A stretch of DNA of 64,000 nucleotides. Source: Duganella levis (GTDB lineage Bacteria; Pseudomonadota; Gammaproteobacteria; Burkholderiales; Burkholderiaceae_D). The notes beneath the pieces were generated by a model, which did not search any database, was not told the origin of the DNA, and saw nothing but the letters and a program-made list of their open reading frames with translations. Below are positions 8,975 to 17,179 of this stretch, in pieces. How positions within the stretch are numbered: position 1 is the first letter of the stretch; the number at the start of each line of letters is the position of its first letter. Position numbers and translations under genes: made by a program. Location of the stretch: the NCBI RefSeq assembly GCF_009857605.1, contig NZ_WWCT01000002.1, forward strand, positions 62,001 through 126,000. Reading direction: 5' to 3'.

Positions 8975-10297
8975 ATGAAACCGATCAAAGTAGGCTTATT
9001 AGGCGTCGGCAATGTCGGCGGTGGCACGTTCGACGTGCTGGAGCGCAATCAGGAAGAAATCCGCCGCCGCGCCGGCCGCAGCATCGAGATCGTGGCCGTG
9101 TCGGCACGCAACCTGGAACGCGCCAAAACGCGCACCGGCGGCAAGGTCAAGGTGGTGGCCAGCCCGTTCGATATCGTCAACGATCCGGAAATCGACATCG
9201 TCGTCGAACTGATCGGCGGCTACGACCAGGCGCGCGAGCTGGTGCTCAAAGCGATTGAAAACGGCAAGCACGTGGTCACCGCCAACAAGGCGCTGCTGGC
9301 CGTGCACGGCAACGAGATTTTCGCCGCGGCGCAAGCCAAGGGCGTCATGGTCGCGTTTGAAGCGGCGGTGGCCGGCGGCATCCCGATCATCAAGGCGCTG
9401 CGCGAGGGCCTGACCGCCAACCGCATCGACTGGCTGGCCGGCATCATCAACGGCACCACCAACTTCATCCTGTCCGAAATGCGGGACAAGGGCCTGGACT
9501 TCGCCACCGTGCTGAAGCAGGCGCAGGAACTGGGCTATGCGGAAGCCGACCCGACCTTCGACATCGAGGGCGTGGACGCGGCGCACAAAGCCACCATCAT
9601 GTCGGCGATTGCCTTCGGCATTCCGGTGCAGTTCGACAAGGCGCACGTAGAGGGCATTTCCAAGCTGAACGCCATCGACATCCGCTACGCCGAGCAACTG
9701 GGTTACCGCATCAAGCTGCTGGGCATTGCCAAGCGCGCCAAGGTCAACGGCAAGGAAGGCGTGGAGCTGCGCGTGCATCCGACCCTGATTCCATCCAAGC
9801 GTTTGATCGCCAATGTGGAAGGCGCGATGAACGCCGTGCTGGTGCAGGGCGACGCCGTCGGCGCGACGCTGTACTACGGCAAGGGCGCCGGTTCGGAACC
9901 GACCGCCTCGGCGGTGATCGCCGACCTGGTGGACATCACCCGCCTGGCCACGGCCGATCCGGAGCACCGCGTGCCGCACCTGGCGTTCCAGCCGAATGCC
10001 ATGACCAACATCGAGATCCTGCCGATGTCGGAAGTGACCACCAGCTACTACCTGCGCATGGATGTGAGCGATGAGCCGGGCGTGCTGGCCGACCTGACCC
10101 GCATCCTGGCCGATGCCGGCATTTCGATCGACGCCATGCTGCAAAAAGAGCCGGCGGAAGGCGAGACCCGCACCGACATCATTTTCCTGACGCATCAGAC
10201 GCAGGAAAAGCATGTGACGGCGGCGATTGCCAAGATGGAAGCCTTGTCGACGGTGGGCGGCAGCGTCACCAAGATCCGTCTGGAAAACCTGAGCTAA
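8975..10297 (+). CDS. hom: Homoserine dehydrogenase
   Basis: A 440-residue NAD(P)-dependent enzyme converting aspartate semialdehyde to homoserine for threonine and methionine synthesis. It has the Rossmann motif GLLGVGNVGGG (8-18), TANKALLA with the catalytic lysine, and AGIINGTTNFIL, the family signature. A C-terminal ACT domain starts about residue 355 (SYYLRMDVSDEPGVLADL) and normally senses threonine. The length is standard for the monofunctional type. It lies 24 bases after alaA. In many relatives thrC comes next; here a terminator and an oppositely oriented gene follow. Confidence 0.95.
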   Translation: MKPIKVGLLGVGNVGGGTFDVLERNQEEIRRRAGRSIEIVAVSARNLERAKTRTGGKVKVVASPFDIVNDPEIDIVVELIGGYDQARELVLKAIENGKHVVTANKALLAVHGNEIFAAAQAKGVMVAFEAAVAGGIPIIKALREGLTANRIDWLAGIINGTTNFILSEMRDKGLDFATVLKQAQELGYAEADPTFDIEGVDAAHKATIMSAIAFGIPVQFDKAHVEGISKLNAIDIRYAEQLGYRIKLLGIAKRAKVNGKEGVELRVHPTLIPSKRLIANVEGAMNAVLVQGDAVGATLYYGKGAGSEPTASAVIADLVDITRLATADPEHRVPHLAFQPNAMTNIEILPMSEVTTSYYLRMDVSDEPGVLADLTRILADAGISIDAMLQKEPAEGETRTDIIFLTHQTQEKHVTAAIAKMEALSTVGGSVTKIRLENLS

Positions 10298-10299
10298 AT

Positions 10300-10336
10300 A
10301 AAAAAAGCCGGTCAGCGTCTACGCACGCTGACCGGC
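10300..10336 (-). terminator. Rho-independent terminator of the BON-domain gene
   Basis: A 12-bp perfect stem (10307-10318 with 10325-10336) and 6-base loop. On the minus strand the hairpin is followed by a run of seven T, so it ends the BON-domain transcript. On the plus strand no T-run follows, so it would serve hom only weakly. Confidence 0.88.
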
Positions 10337-10373
10337 AAAGGGTTCTCTCTACAGTTTAAAGCTGGCTACATCT

Positions 10374-10706
10374 TTACTTCGAAGCGACAGTCAGCTCGCT
10401 TTTCACTTCTTTCACGCCTGGCACGGCCGATGCCACCTGGATGGCTTTGGTGCCGACATCGGTATTCGCGACGCTGCCCGACAGGGTGACTACGCCGTCA
10501 GCAGTGGTCACGCCGATTTGCTTTTGATCTGCCAGCGAAGCCTTGATTTTGCTGGTGATGGCCTCGTCATTGGTGGCGGTACCGGCTTTCGCGGCGCCAG
10601 CCAGCGCTGCATCCTGTTGGCCAGCGGCGAAGGCGGTGCCGGTTGCGGCAGCGGCGGTCAGGGCGGTGGCTACCATCAGGCGGGCGATCAGTTTGTTGGT
10701 CATCAT
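10374..10706 (-). CDS. Periplasmic BON-domain protein (OsmY-like)
   Basis: A 110-residue secreted protein: signal peptide of about 27 residues ending AFAAG, a low-complexity linker, then one BON domain (about 45-108: ITSKIKASLADQKQIGV, GVVTLSGSVANTD, VPGVKEVKSEL). BON domains are thought to bind phospholipid or the cell envelope; OsmY is a stress-induced periplasmic example. Two adjacent ATGs exist (10706 and 10703), with GGAAG just upstream. A near-perfect sigma-54 promoter lies about 60-75 bases before it. The neighbouring sigma-54 activator (10905-12308) is the obvious candidate regulator, which would make this a dedicated envelope-stress target. Regulation is inference; the motif is direct. 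Confidence 0.88.
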   Translation of the reverse strand: MMTNKLIARLMVATALTAAAATGTAFAAGQQDAALAGAAKAGTATNDEAITSKIKASLADQKQIGVTTADGVVTLSGSVANTDVGTKAIQVASAVPGVKEVKSELTVASK

Positions 10707-10763
10707 GATTTGCTTCCTTTATCGAGTTTGAGGATAAAACGTCTGTGACGTTATCCACTCCTT

Positions 10764-10779
10764 TGCAAACCCCGTGCCA
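10764..10779 (-). promoter_or_regulatory. Sigma-54 (-24/-12) promoter for the BON gene
   Basis: Minus strand reads TGGCACGGGGTTTGCA, matching the RpoN consensus TGGCACG-N4-TTGCW at every fixed position. The implied start of transcription is about base 10753, giving a leader of about 47 bases. It is the only element of this kind that I noticed in this intergenic region. Confidence 0.85.
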
Positions 10780-10867
10780 GCTCTGATTTTCTATTTGAAT
10801 TCAATGACTTAGTTATGTTGTTCCGATGAGGAACCATGGCAACATGGATTATCTGTCCATATTTGTC

Positions 10868-10895
10868 GGGAGACAGCGACGATGCCGTGTCTCCC
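10868..10895. promoter_or_regulatory. Long inverted repeat between sigma-54 activator gene and BON promoter
   Basis: GGGAGACA (10868-10875) is repeated inverted as TGTCTCCC (10888-10895) with 12 bases between; a further TGTC occurs at 10854 and 10864. It lies 89-116 bases upstream of the sigma-54 promoter, where enhancer sites usually sit, and 10 bases after the stop of the activator gene. It may be an activator-binding site, the activator gene's terminator stem, or both; no clear T-run follows on the minus strand. Confidence 0.5.
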
Positions 10896-10904
10896 TTTGT
10901 TAAG

Positions 10905-12308
10905 TCATTGATTTTTAAGCGATTCGTCTTGTCGCTCTTCGGCGACATCATTGCGGAACAGACTGGCGTCGAGATTGTGTTTTTGCAGCAGGCGGTAGAA
11001 CTCCGTGCGGTTGCGCTCGGCCAGGCGGGCGGCGTCGGCGACGTTGCCATCGGCCAGTTTCAACAGCTGGACCAGGTAATTGCGCTCGAAGCGCAGGCGC
11101 GCCTCGGTATAGCTCAGCACTTCCAGCGACGGTACCCGCAGCGCCCGTTGTACCAGCGACAAGGGGACCAGCGGCGAGGTGGCCAGCGCGCAAACGTGCT
11201 CGACTACGTTGTACAACTGGCGCACGTTGCCGGGCCAGGATGACATGGTCAGCGCCTCCAGCGCGTCCGGCGCAAAGCCGCGCACCGTCTTGCCGTATTT
11301 GGCGGCCAGCGTTTGCAGGAACTGGTTGGCCATCGGCGCCACGTCCTCGCGCCGCTGGGCCAGCGGCGGCAAGGTCAGGGCGATGACGTTGAGGCGGTAA
11401 TACAAGTCCTCGCGGAACTGGCCTTCGCGCATGGCGACATCCAGGTCGCGGTGGGTGGCGGACAGGATGCGCACGTCGACCGGCTTGGCCACATCCGACC
11501 CCAGCTGGCGCACCACGCGCTCCTGCAACACCCGCAGCAGCTTGACTTGCAGCAGCAGCGGCATATCGCCGATCTCGTCCAGGAACAGGGTGCCGCCGTC
11601 GGCCGCCTGCAGCAGGCCTTCGCGCGCCGCGACGGCGCCGGTGTAGGCGCCCTTGACGTGGCCGAACAGTTCCGACTCCAGCAGCGCCTCGGGAATCGCG
11701 CCGCAGTTGACGGCGATGAACGGCGCCTTGGCGCGCCGGCTGGCGCGGTGGATGGCCTGCGCCAGCAACTCCTTGCCGGTGCCGCTCTCGCCGCGTATCA
11801 GCACGCTGGCGTCGGAGGCGGCCACCAGCCGCGCTTCGGCCAGCAGCTCGTCCATGCACTGGCTGCGGCTGATGATGGCGGCGCGCCAGTCTTCGCCGGC
11901 TTCGCTGGCGTTGGTGGCCGGCGCCGACAGGCTGAGTGCCTGGGCGATGCGTTCCAGCAGCAGCTTGGCGTCGAACGGCTTGGTCAGGTAGGCGTAGGCG
12001 CCCAGCGTGGTGGCTTCCACCGCATCCGGAATGGTGCCGTGCGCGGTCAGCAGGATCACCGGCAGCGCCGGGTAGCTGCGGCGGATTTCCTGGAACAGCC
12101 ACATGCCGTCGCGGTCCGGCAGGCGGATGTCGCTGATCACCAGACGTGGCAGCTCCATCGACAGCCGCGTCACGGCCGCTTCGGCGCTGCCGACGGCGGT
12201 GACGCGGTAACCGTTGGCGGTCAGGCGCATCGAGAGCAGGCGCAGCAGGTCGTCGTCGTCATCGACTAATAACAGGTGGGCGCCCTGGCCCTGGGTAGCG
12301 GTCGTCAT
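10905..12308 (-). CDS. glrR: Sigma-54-dependent response regulator, GlrR/QseF-like
   Basis: A 467-residue NtrC-family activator. The receiver domain has phosphoacceptor D60 (ISDIRLPDRDG). The AAA+ domain has Walker A GESGTGKE (173-180), the sigma-54 contact loop GAYTGA (220-225) and Walker B TLFLDEIGD. A C-terminal Fis-type helix-turn-helix lies at about 425-450 (NVADAARLAERNRTEFYRLL). All elements needed to remodel sigma-54 polymerase are intact. It is third in an operon kinase-lipoprotein-regulator, its start overlapping the lipoprotein stop (ATGA), the same order as E. coli glrK-qseG-glrR. A sigma-54 promoter immediately downstream suggests its target is adjacent. Confidence 0.9.
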   Translation of the reverse strand: MTTATQGQGAHLLLVDDDDDLLRLLSMRLTANGYRVTAVGSAEAAVTRLSMELPRLVISDIRLPDRDGMWLFQEIRRSYPALPVILLTAHGTIPDAVEATTLGAYAYLTKPFDAKLLLERIAQALSLSAPATNASEAGEDWRAAIISRSQCMDELLAEARLVAASDASVLIRGESGTGKELLAQAIHRASRRAKAPFIAVNCGAIPEALLESELFGHVKGAYTGAVAAREGLLQAADGGTLFLDEIGDMPLLLQVKLLRVLQERVVRQLGSDVAKPVDVRILSATHRDLDVAMREGQFREDLYYRLNVIALTLPPLAQRREDVAPMANQFLQTLAAKYGKTVRGFAPDALEALTMSSWPGNVRQLYNVVEHVCALATSPLVPLSLVQRALRVPSLEVLSYTEARLRFERNYLVQLLKLADGNVADAARLAERNRTEFYRLLQKHNLDASLFRNDVAEERQDESLKNQ

Positions 12309-12874
12309 TTGGTCACCTGTGGTCCTGGCGCCGGGCGGACCGGCAGCGTGCGTTCGATGGTTTTCAGACCTTCCAGCATCTCGCTCAATTGATCGATGCG
12401 GCGCTGGTTTTCTTTTTGCTGCACGGCCAGCTTGTCGGCATGGTCATACAGGCGGCGCGTTTCCGCGCAGTTGCTGGACAACAGCTGCGCCAGCGGCCGG
12501 AACGGTGCGGCATCCACGTCGGACGAGGTGGCCACGCTGTCCAGCAGCGCCTGCGCCTTTGCCAGGTCGCCATTGCCGCGCGTCAGCATCAACGCCATGC
12601 CCATCTGGATTGCCACGCGCGGGCTGCGCTGTTGCAGGCCGAGGCCGCTCAGTTCCTTGACCAGTTCGCCCTGGCTCATGCGCCGCAGCGACTGGTGATA
12701 ACTGAGTAGCGGGCCGACTTCGTCTGGCGGCGGCAATGGCGGCGCCACCAGTTCGATCACCGGTGGCGGCGTTGGCGCCGGCGGCGGTTCGGTCGGCAGC
12801 GGCGAGTTGAGCGTGCAGGCGGCCAGCGACAGGCAGGCCAGCACGGTCAGGATCAGGGGGAGCTTAGGATTCAT
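12305..12874 (-). CDS. QseG-like outer-membrane lipoprotein
   Basis: About 189 residues from the ATG at 12874 (an upstream in-frame TTG at 12886 is less likely). Lipoprotein signal with lipobox LAAC near residue 19, then a proline-rich stretch (PLPTEPPPAPTPPPV) and a helical domain with a C-terminal coiled coil around QQKENQRRIDQLSEMLEGLKTIE. No enzymatic motif is visible. In E. coli the middle gene of this operon, QseG, is a lipoprotein that modulates the kinase; position and lipidation argue for the same role here. It overlaps the kinase stop by 11 bases and the regulator start by 4 bases. Confidence 0.75.
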   Translation of the reverse strand: MNPKLPLILTVLACLSLAACTLNSPLPTEPPPAPTPPPVIELVAPPLPPPDEVGPLLSYHQSLRRMSQGELVKELSGLGLQQRSPRVAIQMGMALMLTRGNGDLAKAQALLDSVATSSDVDAAPFRPLAQLLSSNCAETRRLYDHADKLAVQQKENQRRIDQLSEMLEGLKTIERTLPVRPAPGPQVTK

Positions 12875-14288
12875 AGGGCAATTCAATGCGGAAGTGGGCG
12901 CCTCGTTGCGAGGGCATCAGTTTGAGAATGCCGCCATGCGCGGCCACGTATTCATGCACGATGGACAGTCCGATGCCATTGCCGCGGCGGGCGCCGGGCG
13001 GCTGGCGCTGTCCCTGGTAAAACGGTTCGAAGATGTGGGCGGCGTCGTCCGGCGCCACGCCCGGCCCCTGGTCGCAGCAATCGAGCAGCAGCATGCCGTC
13101 CAGTTCGCCCAGGCGGAAGGAGATCAGGCCGTCCGGCGGGCTGAAACGCACGGCGTTCGACAGCAGGTTGCCGACCGCAATCGCCATCTTGTCGGTATCG
13201 ATGGCGATGCTGCGCGCCTTGCCTTCGGTGGCCACGGTCAGGCGCATGGCCTGCCATTGCAGGCGCTGGCTGTCGATGGCGTGCGCCAGCAGGTCGCCCA
13301 TGTCGGCCGGCTGGCGTTGCAGGTGCTGGGCGTCGAAGGTGGCGGCGTTGTAGCGCAGCAGCGCTTCGATCTGCGATTGCAACGCGGCGGTATTCTGGTT
13401 GAGGATGCCGGCGATTTCGCGCTGGTTGGGCGACAGCGCGCCGGCCACGCCGTCTTCCAGCAGCGCCACGCCTTCGCGCAGCGCCGCCAGCGGCGTCTTC
13501 AGCTCGTGCGAGATGTGGCGCAGGAAGCGCGCCTTGTCGGCTTCCAGGTCGGCCAGGCGCTGGCGCAGCCAGTTCAACTGCTGGCCCACGCGTTGCAGGT
13601 CGCTGGGGCCGCGCACCACCACGGTCTGGTCGTAGCGGCTTTCGCCCAGCGTATCGATGGCCTGTTCGATCTGCGCCAGCGGCCGCGACAGCCACAGGCC
13701 GAAGCCTGACGCCAGCAGCGCGGCCAGCAGGATGGAGCCGATCACCTGCGCCTTCAGCACGGCGCGCCGCTGGTCGAGTTCGGCCAGCAGTTCGGCGTTG
13801 CGGCGTTCGACTTCCTGTTTGACTTCCTCGGCCAGTTGCTCGTTGATGGTGGGCAGCGGATCGAGCGCTTTCTCCAGTGCCTGCTGGCGCGCGCTGTTGC
13901 GCGAGCGGGATGGCATTTGCAGGATATCCCAGGCTTGTTCGCTGGCCTGGCGCCAGCGCTGGAACAGGGCTTCGGGCGCATTCGGCAGCGCGGCCGCCAC
14001 CGCGTCGAGCGACAGGCGGGCGTCGCGCCAGGCGTCGGCGTAGCGTTTGCGGAAGGCGGGATCGTCCAGCACCAGGTACTGGCGGGCGCTGCGCGTCATG
14101 GCGACGCTGCGTTCGGCCAGCTGTTGGGTATTTTCAGTGAGCGCCAGCGCGTGGTGTCCGCTGTCGCGGCTGTGGGCCGCCAGGCGGTCCAGCGTCCACA
14201 AAGCGTGCAGCGAGGCGGCGCTCAACAACACGGCAATCAGCAAAAAGACACCCAGCAGCAGCTGGCGAAACGAGAGTTTCGAGAGCAT
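12864..14288 (-). CDS. glrK: Sensor histidine kinase, GlrK/QseE-like
   Basis: A 474-residue membrane kinase: first membrane segment at about 10-28, periplasmic helical sensor region, second segment at about 181-200, HAMP domain, then HisKA with the phosphoacceptor histidine H261 in HISHELKTPL, and an ATPase domain with N box NLLSNAVRFSP and GNGIGLSIV. It probably phosphorylates the sigma-54 regulator encoded two genes downstream. The signal is unknown here; in enterobacteria the homologue responds to envelope cues. The region between it and the next gene (14289-14377) should hold the operon promoter; I see only AT-rich sequence without a convincing pair. Confidence 0.88.
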   Translation of the reverse strand: MLSKLSFRQLLLGVFLLIAVLLSAASLHALWTLDRLAAHSRDSGHHALALTENTQQLAERSVAMTRSARQYLVLDDPAFRKRYADAWRDARLSLDAVAAALPNAPEALFQRWRQASEQAWDILQMPSRSRNSARQQALEKALDPLPTINEQLAEEVKQEVERRNAELLAELDQRRAVLKAQVIGSILLAALLASGFGLWLSRPLAQIEQAIDTLGESRYDQTVVVRGPSDLQRVGQQLNWLRQRLADLEADKARFLRHISHELKTPLAALREGVALLEDGVAGALSPNQREIAGILNQNTAALQSQIEALLRYNAATFDAQHLQRQPADMGDLLAHAIDSQRLQWQAMRLTVATEGKARSIAIDTDKMAIAVGNLLSNAVRFSPPDGLISFRLGELDGMLLLDCCDQGPGVAPDDAAHIFEPFYQGQRQPPGARRGNGIGLSIVHEYVAAHGGILKLMPSQRGAHFRIELPYES

Positions 14289-14377
14289 CGCGGGTTAGAA
14301 AGTGGCTATATTACAGAAATAATAAGGCCAAACGGCCGCGATAGCCTGTTCGATTGGGCGCTTGTCCCGCGTGTGTC

Positions 14378-15328
14378 CTAGTGGGCGACGGCGTTTTGCA
14401 GCCGCAGCTTGTGGACCGCCTCGATCACCAGCTTGCGGGCGTCGGTGCAACTGAGCTTGGCCAGCGCCGGCAGGTCGCGGGTGGCGCCGATCGCGCGCGC
14501 GACCAGGTAACCCAGGTAATAACCACGGCGCGGCGCCAGGCCGGTGTCGTCCTTGCCGGTGCTGAACAGCGGGCTGTAGTACTTGTCGTCGGTGTTGTCG
14601 AGCACCGGTTCCAGATTATCCCAGCTGGCTTGCAGATGGGCTTTGGTGATGGACAGGCTGCCTTTCGGGAAGTCCAGCAGCATTTCGCTGTCGGTGGCGT
14701 TGGGGTTCATCACTTTGGACACATAAGTGGCCAGACCTTCGCGCCACAGCGGTTGCCACATGCCCTGGTCGTCGCACTCGGGCGAGACGGCGTCCTGGTA
14801 GGTGTGGAACAGTTCGTGATGGAAGAACGCGCTTTCATCGCCGTTGCCGTGCAACACCGCCATCATGTCGGCGCCGAAGATGAAATAAGGATGGCCGTTG
14901 AACACGCGCGTGCCGCCGTCCATCTCACCCAGGGAGTGGATGATCCAGGTGTCGATGGTAGGGCGGAAATCGGGGAAGGTGGCGGCAAAGCGGGCGCTGT
15001 GGCGGGGCAGGTCGGCGTTGAAGCGGGCCACCGTGGCCAGATAGGCCTGGCGCTGCGGACCGAAGGCGTTCAGGGCGCGAGCAATCACGTAGTCCTGCTG
15101 CTCCTGGGTGCGGCGGCCCTGATAGCGCTCGATGCCGTAGAAGGCGGGGAATTTCGCCCCCACCTGCTGCTTGAAGGCCGCCACCCGCTCGGCGGAGGGC
15201 ATGTTTTGGGTCGCATCCCAGAAGGTGGCGAAGTCCTCGGCGATGCTGTGGACTTGCATGACTGGCGCCGCCGCGCCGGCGCAGAACGTGGCACACGCCA
15301 TCACGCCAGCGAGCAGCGCGCGCCTCAT
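14378..15328 (-). CDS. Secreted zincin-like metallopeptidase
   Basis: A 316-residue exported protein with a signal peptide (MRRALLAGVMACATFCAGAAA). It contains HELFH (171-175), an HExxH zinc site, and a possible third ligand E197 in PLWREGLATYVS 22 residues later, the spacing of gluzincin-like peptidases. The rest resembles DUF2268-type predicted Zn-dependent proteases but I cannot assign a named family securely. The start is the ATG at 15328, overlapping the stop of the RraB-like gene by 4 bases; the longer open frame is inside that gene. Cleavage target unknown. Confidence 0.7.
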   Translation of the reverse strand: MRRALLAGVMACATFCAGAAAPVMQVHSIAEDFATFWDATQNMPSAERVAAFKQQVGAKFPAFYGIERYQGRRTQEQQDYVIARALNAFGPQRQAYLATVARFNADLPRHSARFAATFPDFRPTIDTWIIHSLGEMDGGTRVFNGHPYFIFGADMMAVLHGNGDESAFFHHELFHTYQDAVSPECDDQGMWQPLWREGLATYVSKVMNPNATDSEMLLDFPKGSLSITKAHLQASWDNLEPVLDNTDDKYYSPLFSTGKDDTGLAPRRGYYLGYLVARAIGATRDLPALAKLSCTDARKLVIEAVHKLRLQNAVAH

Positions 15329-15663
15329 GCTGGACCGACGTCCATGCCGTCGTAGGATTCCAGCTGTTGTTCTTCGGCGAACTTGTAGAATTCCTGGTTG
15401 CGGGCGTGCAGCGTGTCGACCGTGTGCTTCTCGACTTTTTCGATATGCAGCCACCACAGCGCCGGGCTGTCGCCTTCCGGTTTGGAGTCGTAGATGCCGA
15501 CCACCTGGTAGCCCTTGGCCTTCAGCAGCGCCTGCGCGGTTTCCAGCTTGGCCTTGTCGGCGTCGGCGAAGAAGTAGCCCCACAACAGCGGCTTGCTGAG
15601 ATCCCACGGGGCGTTTTGTTTCATGTCGTCGAACAGCGCGACCATTTCTTCTTTGGTAATCAT
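15325..15663 (-). CDS. RraB-like protein (ribonuclease E inhibitor family)
   Basis: A 112-residue soluble acidic protein. The pattern PLLWGYFFADADKAKLETAQALLKAKGYQVVGIYD and the ending LESYDGMDVGP resemble the RraB family, whose E. coli member binds RNase E and alters mRNA decay. The match is by pattern only and several family relatives have unknown function. It is the first of two coupled genes with the metallopeptidase (4-base overlap), an unusual pairing that gives no obvious functional hint. Confidence 0.6.
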   Translation of the reverse strand: MITKEEMVALFDDMKQNAPWDLSKPLLWGYFFADADKAKLETAQALLKAKGYQVVGIYDSKPEGDSPALWWLHIEKVEKHTVDTLHARNQEFYKFAEEQQLESYDGMDVGPA

Positions 15664-15692
15664 GAGTGTTCCTTCAAGGTCAGTACGGTATT

Positions 15693-17174
15693 TTACCGCG
15701 CCGGGAACTGGATGCGGACTTTCAGGCCTTGGCCGCTGCTGGCGTCGTCGAGGGTGATGGTGGCGGCGTGCAGGGTGGCGATGTCGCGCACGATGGCCAG
15801 GCCGAGGCCATGGCCGCCGGGATTGCGTTCCAGCGTGGCGGCGGCGCGGTAGAAGGGGGCGAACACGCGTTCACGCTCGGCGGCGGCGATGCCGGGGCCG
15901 TTGTCTTCCACTTCCAGCGTGACGCCGTCCGCGCTGTCGCTGACGCGCAGGGTGACGGCGCCGCCCGCCGGCGTGTAGCGCAGCGCGTTGTCGACCAGGT
16001 TGGCCAGCATTTCGTGCAGCAGCAAGGCCTGGCCCGGCACCACGCAGTCCTGCTGCGCCTCCAGCGCCAGGTCGATGTTCTTGGCCACCGCCGCCATCGC
16101 CAGTTCCAGCCCGACCTGGCGCGCGGTATCGCGCAGCGAGACGGGCGCCGTGCTATCGGTGCTTTGGTCGCGGTGTTCGATGCGCGCCAATGTCAGCAGG
16201 CGGTTGGCCAGGTTGACGGTGGAGTCGGTGGTGGCGGCCATGCTTTGGACAATCTCGCGCAGCGCGGCCTTGCTCAGTTCCGGATCGGCGCCGGGCCGGT
16301 CGCATTCGCGCAGCGCCAGTTCGGCCTGGGTTTTCAGCACCGTCAGCGGGGTGCGCAACTGGTGCGACGCGTCGGCGATGAAGCGGCGCTGGCTGTTGAT
16401 CAGCATGTGCATGCGTGACCGGGAACTGTTCAACGCCGCCACCAGCGGCCGCACTTCCTTGTGGACCAGCGTCGGATCGACGTCGGAGGCGTCGTTCAAA
16501 CCGCGCGTCTCGACCGCGCTTTTCAGCTGCATCAATGGCCGCAGCACCAGCCGCACCGCAAACCACACCAGCAGCGCCACCGCCGCCAGCAGCAGCGCCT
16601 GCCATTTGAGCGTGTCGAACAGGATCTGGTTGGACAGCACGCGCCGCGCTTCCAGCGTTTCGCCGACCTGGATCAAGGCGATGCCGCGCATCGAGTCGTC
16701 ATACACCGGCTGCAGCAGCGCGGCGATGCGCACCGGCTGACCGTTGTACTGGGCGTGATAAAAGCGCACCAGCGCCGGATAGGCCTCCGAGCGCGGCACA
16801 TCAGCCGGCACCGCCGGCAGATCGCCGTAGCCGGACACGGTCTCGCCGCGAATGCCGGTGACCTTGTAGTAGATGCGGCCCAGCGTATCGGTCTCAAAGC
16901 TGTCCAGCGCCACGTAGGGCACGTCGGCCACTACTTTGCCATCGACCACCGACACCCGTTCCGCCAGCGCGCGGGTGGAGGCCAGCAGCGAACGGTCGTA
17001 GGCCACGTCGGCGGCATCCTTGGCGTTGCGGTAGACCGAGATGGTGTTCAGCGCCACCAGCACCAGCAATGGCCCCAGCAACCAGCGCAGCAACTGGCCG
17101 CGCAGGCTGCCCAGCATGTCGCCGGCGCGGGGCGCTTGAGCGCCTGGTGTTGCTGGTGCGGGCGGCGTGGTCAT
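15693..17174 (-). CDS. tctE: Sensor histidine kinase, TctE-like
   Basis: A 493-residue kinase with two membrane segments (about 29-47 and 191-209) around a periplasmic 2CSK-type sensor domain, then HAMP-like linker, HisKA with H271 in ADASHQLRTPL, and an ATPase domain (NLVDNALRYT, GHGLGLAIV). TctE kinases control tricarboxylate or related organic-acid uptake. Located 5 bases after the response-regulator gene, and divergent from the porin, Bug and ABC genes it most likely regulates. Confidence 0.88.
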   Translation of the reverse strand: MTTPPAPATPGAQAPRAGDMLGSLRGQLLRWLLGPLLVLVALNTISVYRNAKDAADVAYDRSLLASTRALAERVSVVDGKVVADVPYVALDSFETDTLGRIYYKVTGIRGETVSGYGDLPAVPADVPRSEAYPALVRFYHAQYNGQPVRIAALLQPVYDDSMRGIALIQVGETLEARRVLSNQILFDTLKWQALLLAAVALLVWFAVRLVLRPLMQLKSAVETRGLNDASDVDPTLVHKEVRPLVAALNSSRSRMHMLINSQRRFIADASHQLRTPLTVLKTQAELALRECDRPGADPELSKAALREIVQSMAATTDSTVNLANRLLTLARIEHRDQSTDSTAPVSLRDTARQVGLELAMAAVAKNIDLALEAQQDCVVPGQALLLHEMLANLVDNALRYTPAGGAVTLRVSDSADGVTLEVEDNGPGIAAAERERVFAPFYRAAATLERNPGGHGLGLAIVRDIATLHAATITLDDASSGQGLKVRIQFPAR

Positions 17175-17179
17175 GCCGG

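Noticed and set aside
10307-10336. Terminator of hom
   Set aside because: The T-run is on the minus-strand side of the hairpin, so it serves the BON gene; it could act only weakly for hom.
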